A stretch of 64,000 bases of DNA from Geotalea toluenoxydans JCM 15764 (GTDB lineage: Bacteria > Desulfobacterota > Desulfuromonadia > Geobacterales > Geobacteraceae): assembly GCF_001311985.1 (NCBI RefSeq), contig NZ_BBCJ01000026.1, positions 1 through 64,000 on the forward strand, written 5' to 3'. The stretch's first letter is position 1. The number at the start of each line of letters is the position of its first letter. Made by a program: the position numbers and the translations under genes. The notes beneath the pieces are model-generated. The model saw only the letters and a list, made by a program, of their open reading frames with translations. It was not told where the DNA came from and searched no databases. Below, piece after piece: positions 63,372-64,000 of this stretch.

Positions 63372-64000
63372 ATGGACAACATGCAAGTAGTACTACCGTC
63401 CCAAGGGGCAGCACTTATTCCCCTCGTGACACCTGTTTCAATTGGCAAAGCGGCCGCCGTCAACCGTGCTTCCCTGGATGCCGGCCCAACCTTTGCCGAA
63501 CTTCTCGGTAACATAGCTATGGAACCTGCAGCGGATGTGCTCAAAGGGGAAGAACCAAGGGCCGCCGCCGTGCCGGAATCGGCATCTGCCGGCAATGCAG
63601 AGCCGGTAAAAAAAGGGGATGAGGCAGAAGTCTCACCCGCGGCCCTTGAAGGGGACCAGCTCCCTCTGGCGGTTCAACAGGCGGCCATTGCCGTTGGGGC
63701 AATTCCGATACAGCCCCGGGAGCAAAACCAGAACCGGGCTCAGACCGAAACACCTCAACTTCAGGTTCAGACCGGGAAACAATTACCATCGGAGGTGCAG
63801 GTACCGGTTATCGTAGTCAAACTCCCCGAGCGCAGGTGCAGGTACCGCCACAGCCGCTGAGTCAGGCACAGAAAGAGCCGATCCCAGAGGTAAAAACGGA
63901 ACCTTTCCATGGGGAGGCCATGATGAAGACTGCTGAAACGGCAGCATTCATGCCACAGCAGAAACAGGGGGAGACGGAGCAGCCGTCGGAGAACCGGCAG
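63372..64000 (+). CDS. fliK: Flagellar hook-length control protein FliK, N-terminal part
   Basis: Gln/Ala/Pro/Glu-rich low-complexity protein without membrane segments, in the FliK slot after fliJ and motE. It begins MDNMQVVLPSQGAALIPLV. The N-terminal half of FliK is variable, so the call rests on position and composition. The frame breaks near 63805; the second frame (PQPLSQAQKEPIPEVK, then GEAMMKTAETAAFMPQQK) is open to the window edge. The C-terminal conserved domain lies outside the window. Confidence 0.65.

Noticed and set aside
63793-63847. Two copies of AGGTGCAGGTACCG 41 bases apart in fliK
   Set aside because: FliK is naturally low complexity and Gln/Val-rich; two copies are too few for a designed repeat, though they could contribute to the frame problem nearby.

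Overview
The window looks like a chromosomal segment of a Geobacteraceae member (Geobacter/Geotalea type, Desulfuromonadia). The evidence is gene content and order: an F-type ATP synthase split into two loci, a complete 14-gene nuo operon whose NuoF carries extra ferredoxin domains, a CxxCH-containing HAMP-PAS sensor, a bacteriohemerythrin, CheX/CheC-type proteins and a sigma-54-type promoter ahead of the flagellar genes. The assignment rests on recalled family resemblance, not on a search.

Layout. 0.2-4.5 kb (+): a membrane TPR protein, an ABC-F ATPase and an SseB-like protein. 4.6-7.3 kb (-): pilT and a PilB/GspE-like protein with an unrecognisable Walker A. 7.5-12 kb: a PP-loop thiouridylase-like protein, mtgA-pdxA, a 39-residue ORF, a DUF3467-like protein and a YkgJ-type Cys cluster protein. 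12-18 kb (-): atp operon in the transcribed order b'-b-delta-alpha-gamma-beta-epsilon, with parA-parB directly upstream. 19.9-21.9 kb: a CxxCH/HAMP/PAS sensor and a PHP hydrolase. 22-25 kb (-): hemL, atpZ, atpI, atpB, atpE. 25.3-40.3 kb (+): nuoA-N. 40.5-46.3 kb (+): TolC / membrane fusion / RND efflux operon. 46.3-48.6 kb (+): a small redox/sulfur-type cassette (C_GCAxxG protein, DUF2892, MBL hydrolase, rhodanese, ArsR). 48.5-53.9 kb: MCP, PAS histidine kinase, hemerythrin and CheY-CheX-CheC/receiver. 54-64 kb (+): an AMIN/TPR protein and the flagellar run flgB-flgC-fliE-F-G-H-I-J-motE-like-fliK, cut by the window edge.

The genes fall into two themes. One is energy conservation: complex I pumps ions, the split F1Fo ATP synthase uses the gradient, and HemL feeds tetrapyrrole synthesis for the cytochromes such organisms carry. 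The other is motility and sensing: a chemoreceptor, CheY, CheX/CheC phosphatase-like proteins, a pilus retraction motor and the flagellar basal body and export apparatus.

Reading caution. Roughly fifty positions inside otherwise well conserved genes break the frame by one base, nearly always by loss (rarely gain) of one base in a short homopolymer. This includes essential genes such as atpA, atpD and most nuo genes. I read these as sequencing or assembly errors, not pseudogenes, and give whole-gene coordinates bridging the breaks. No gene-free stretch exceeds 300 bases. I found no tRNA, rRNA, CRISPR array, insertion sequence or parS site.
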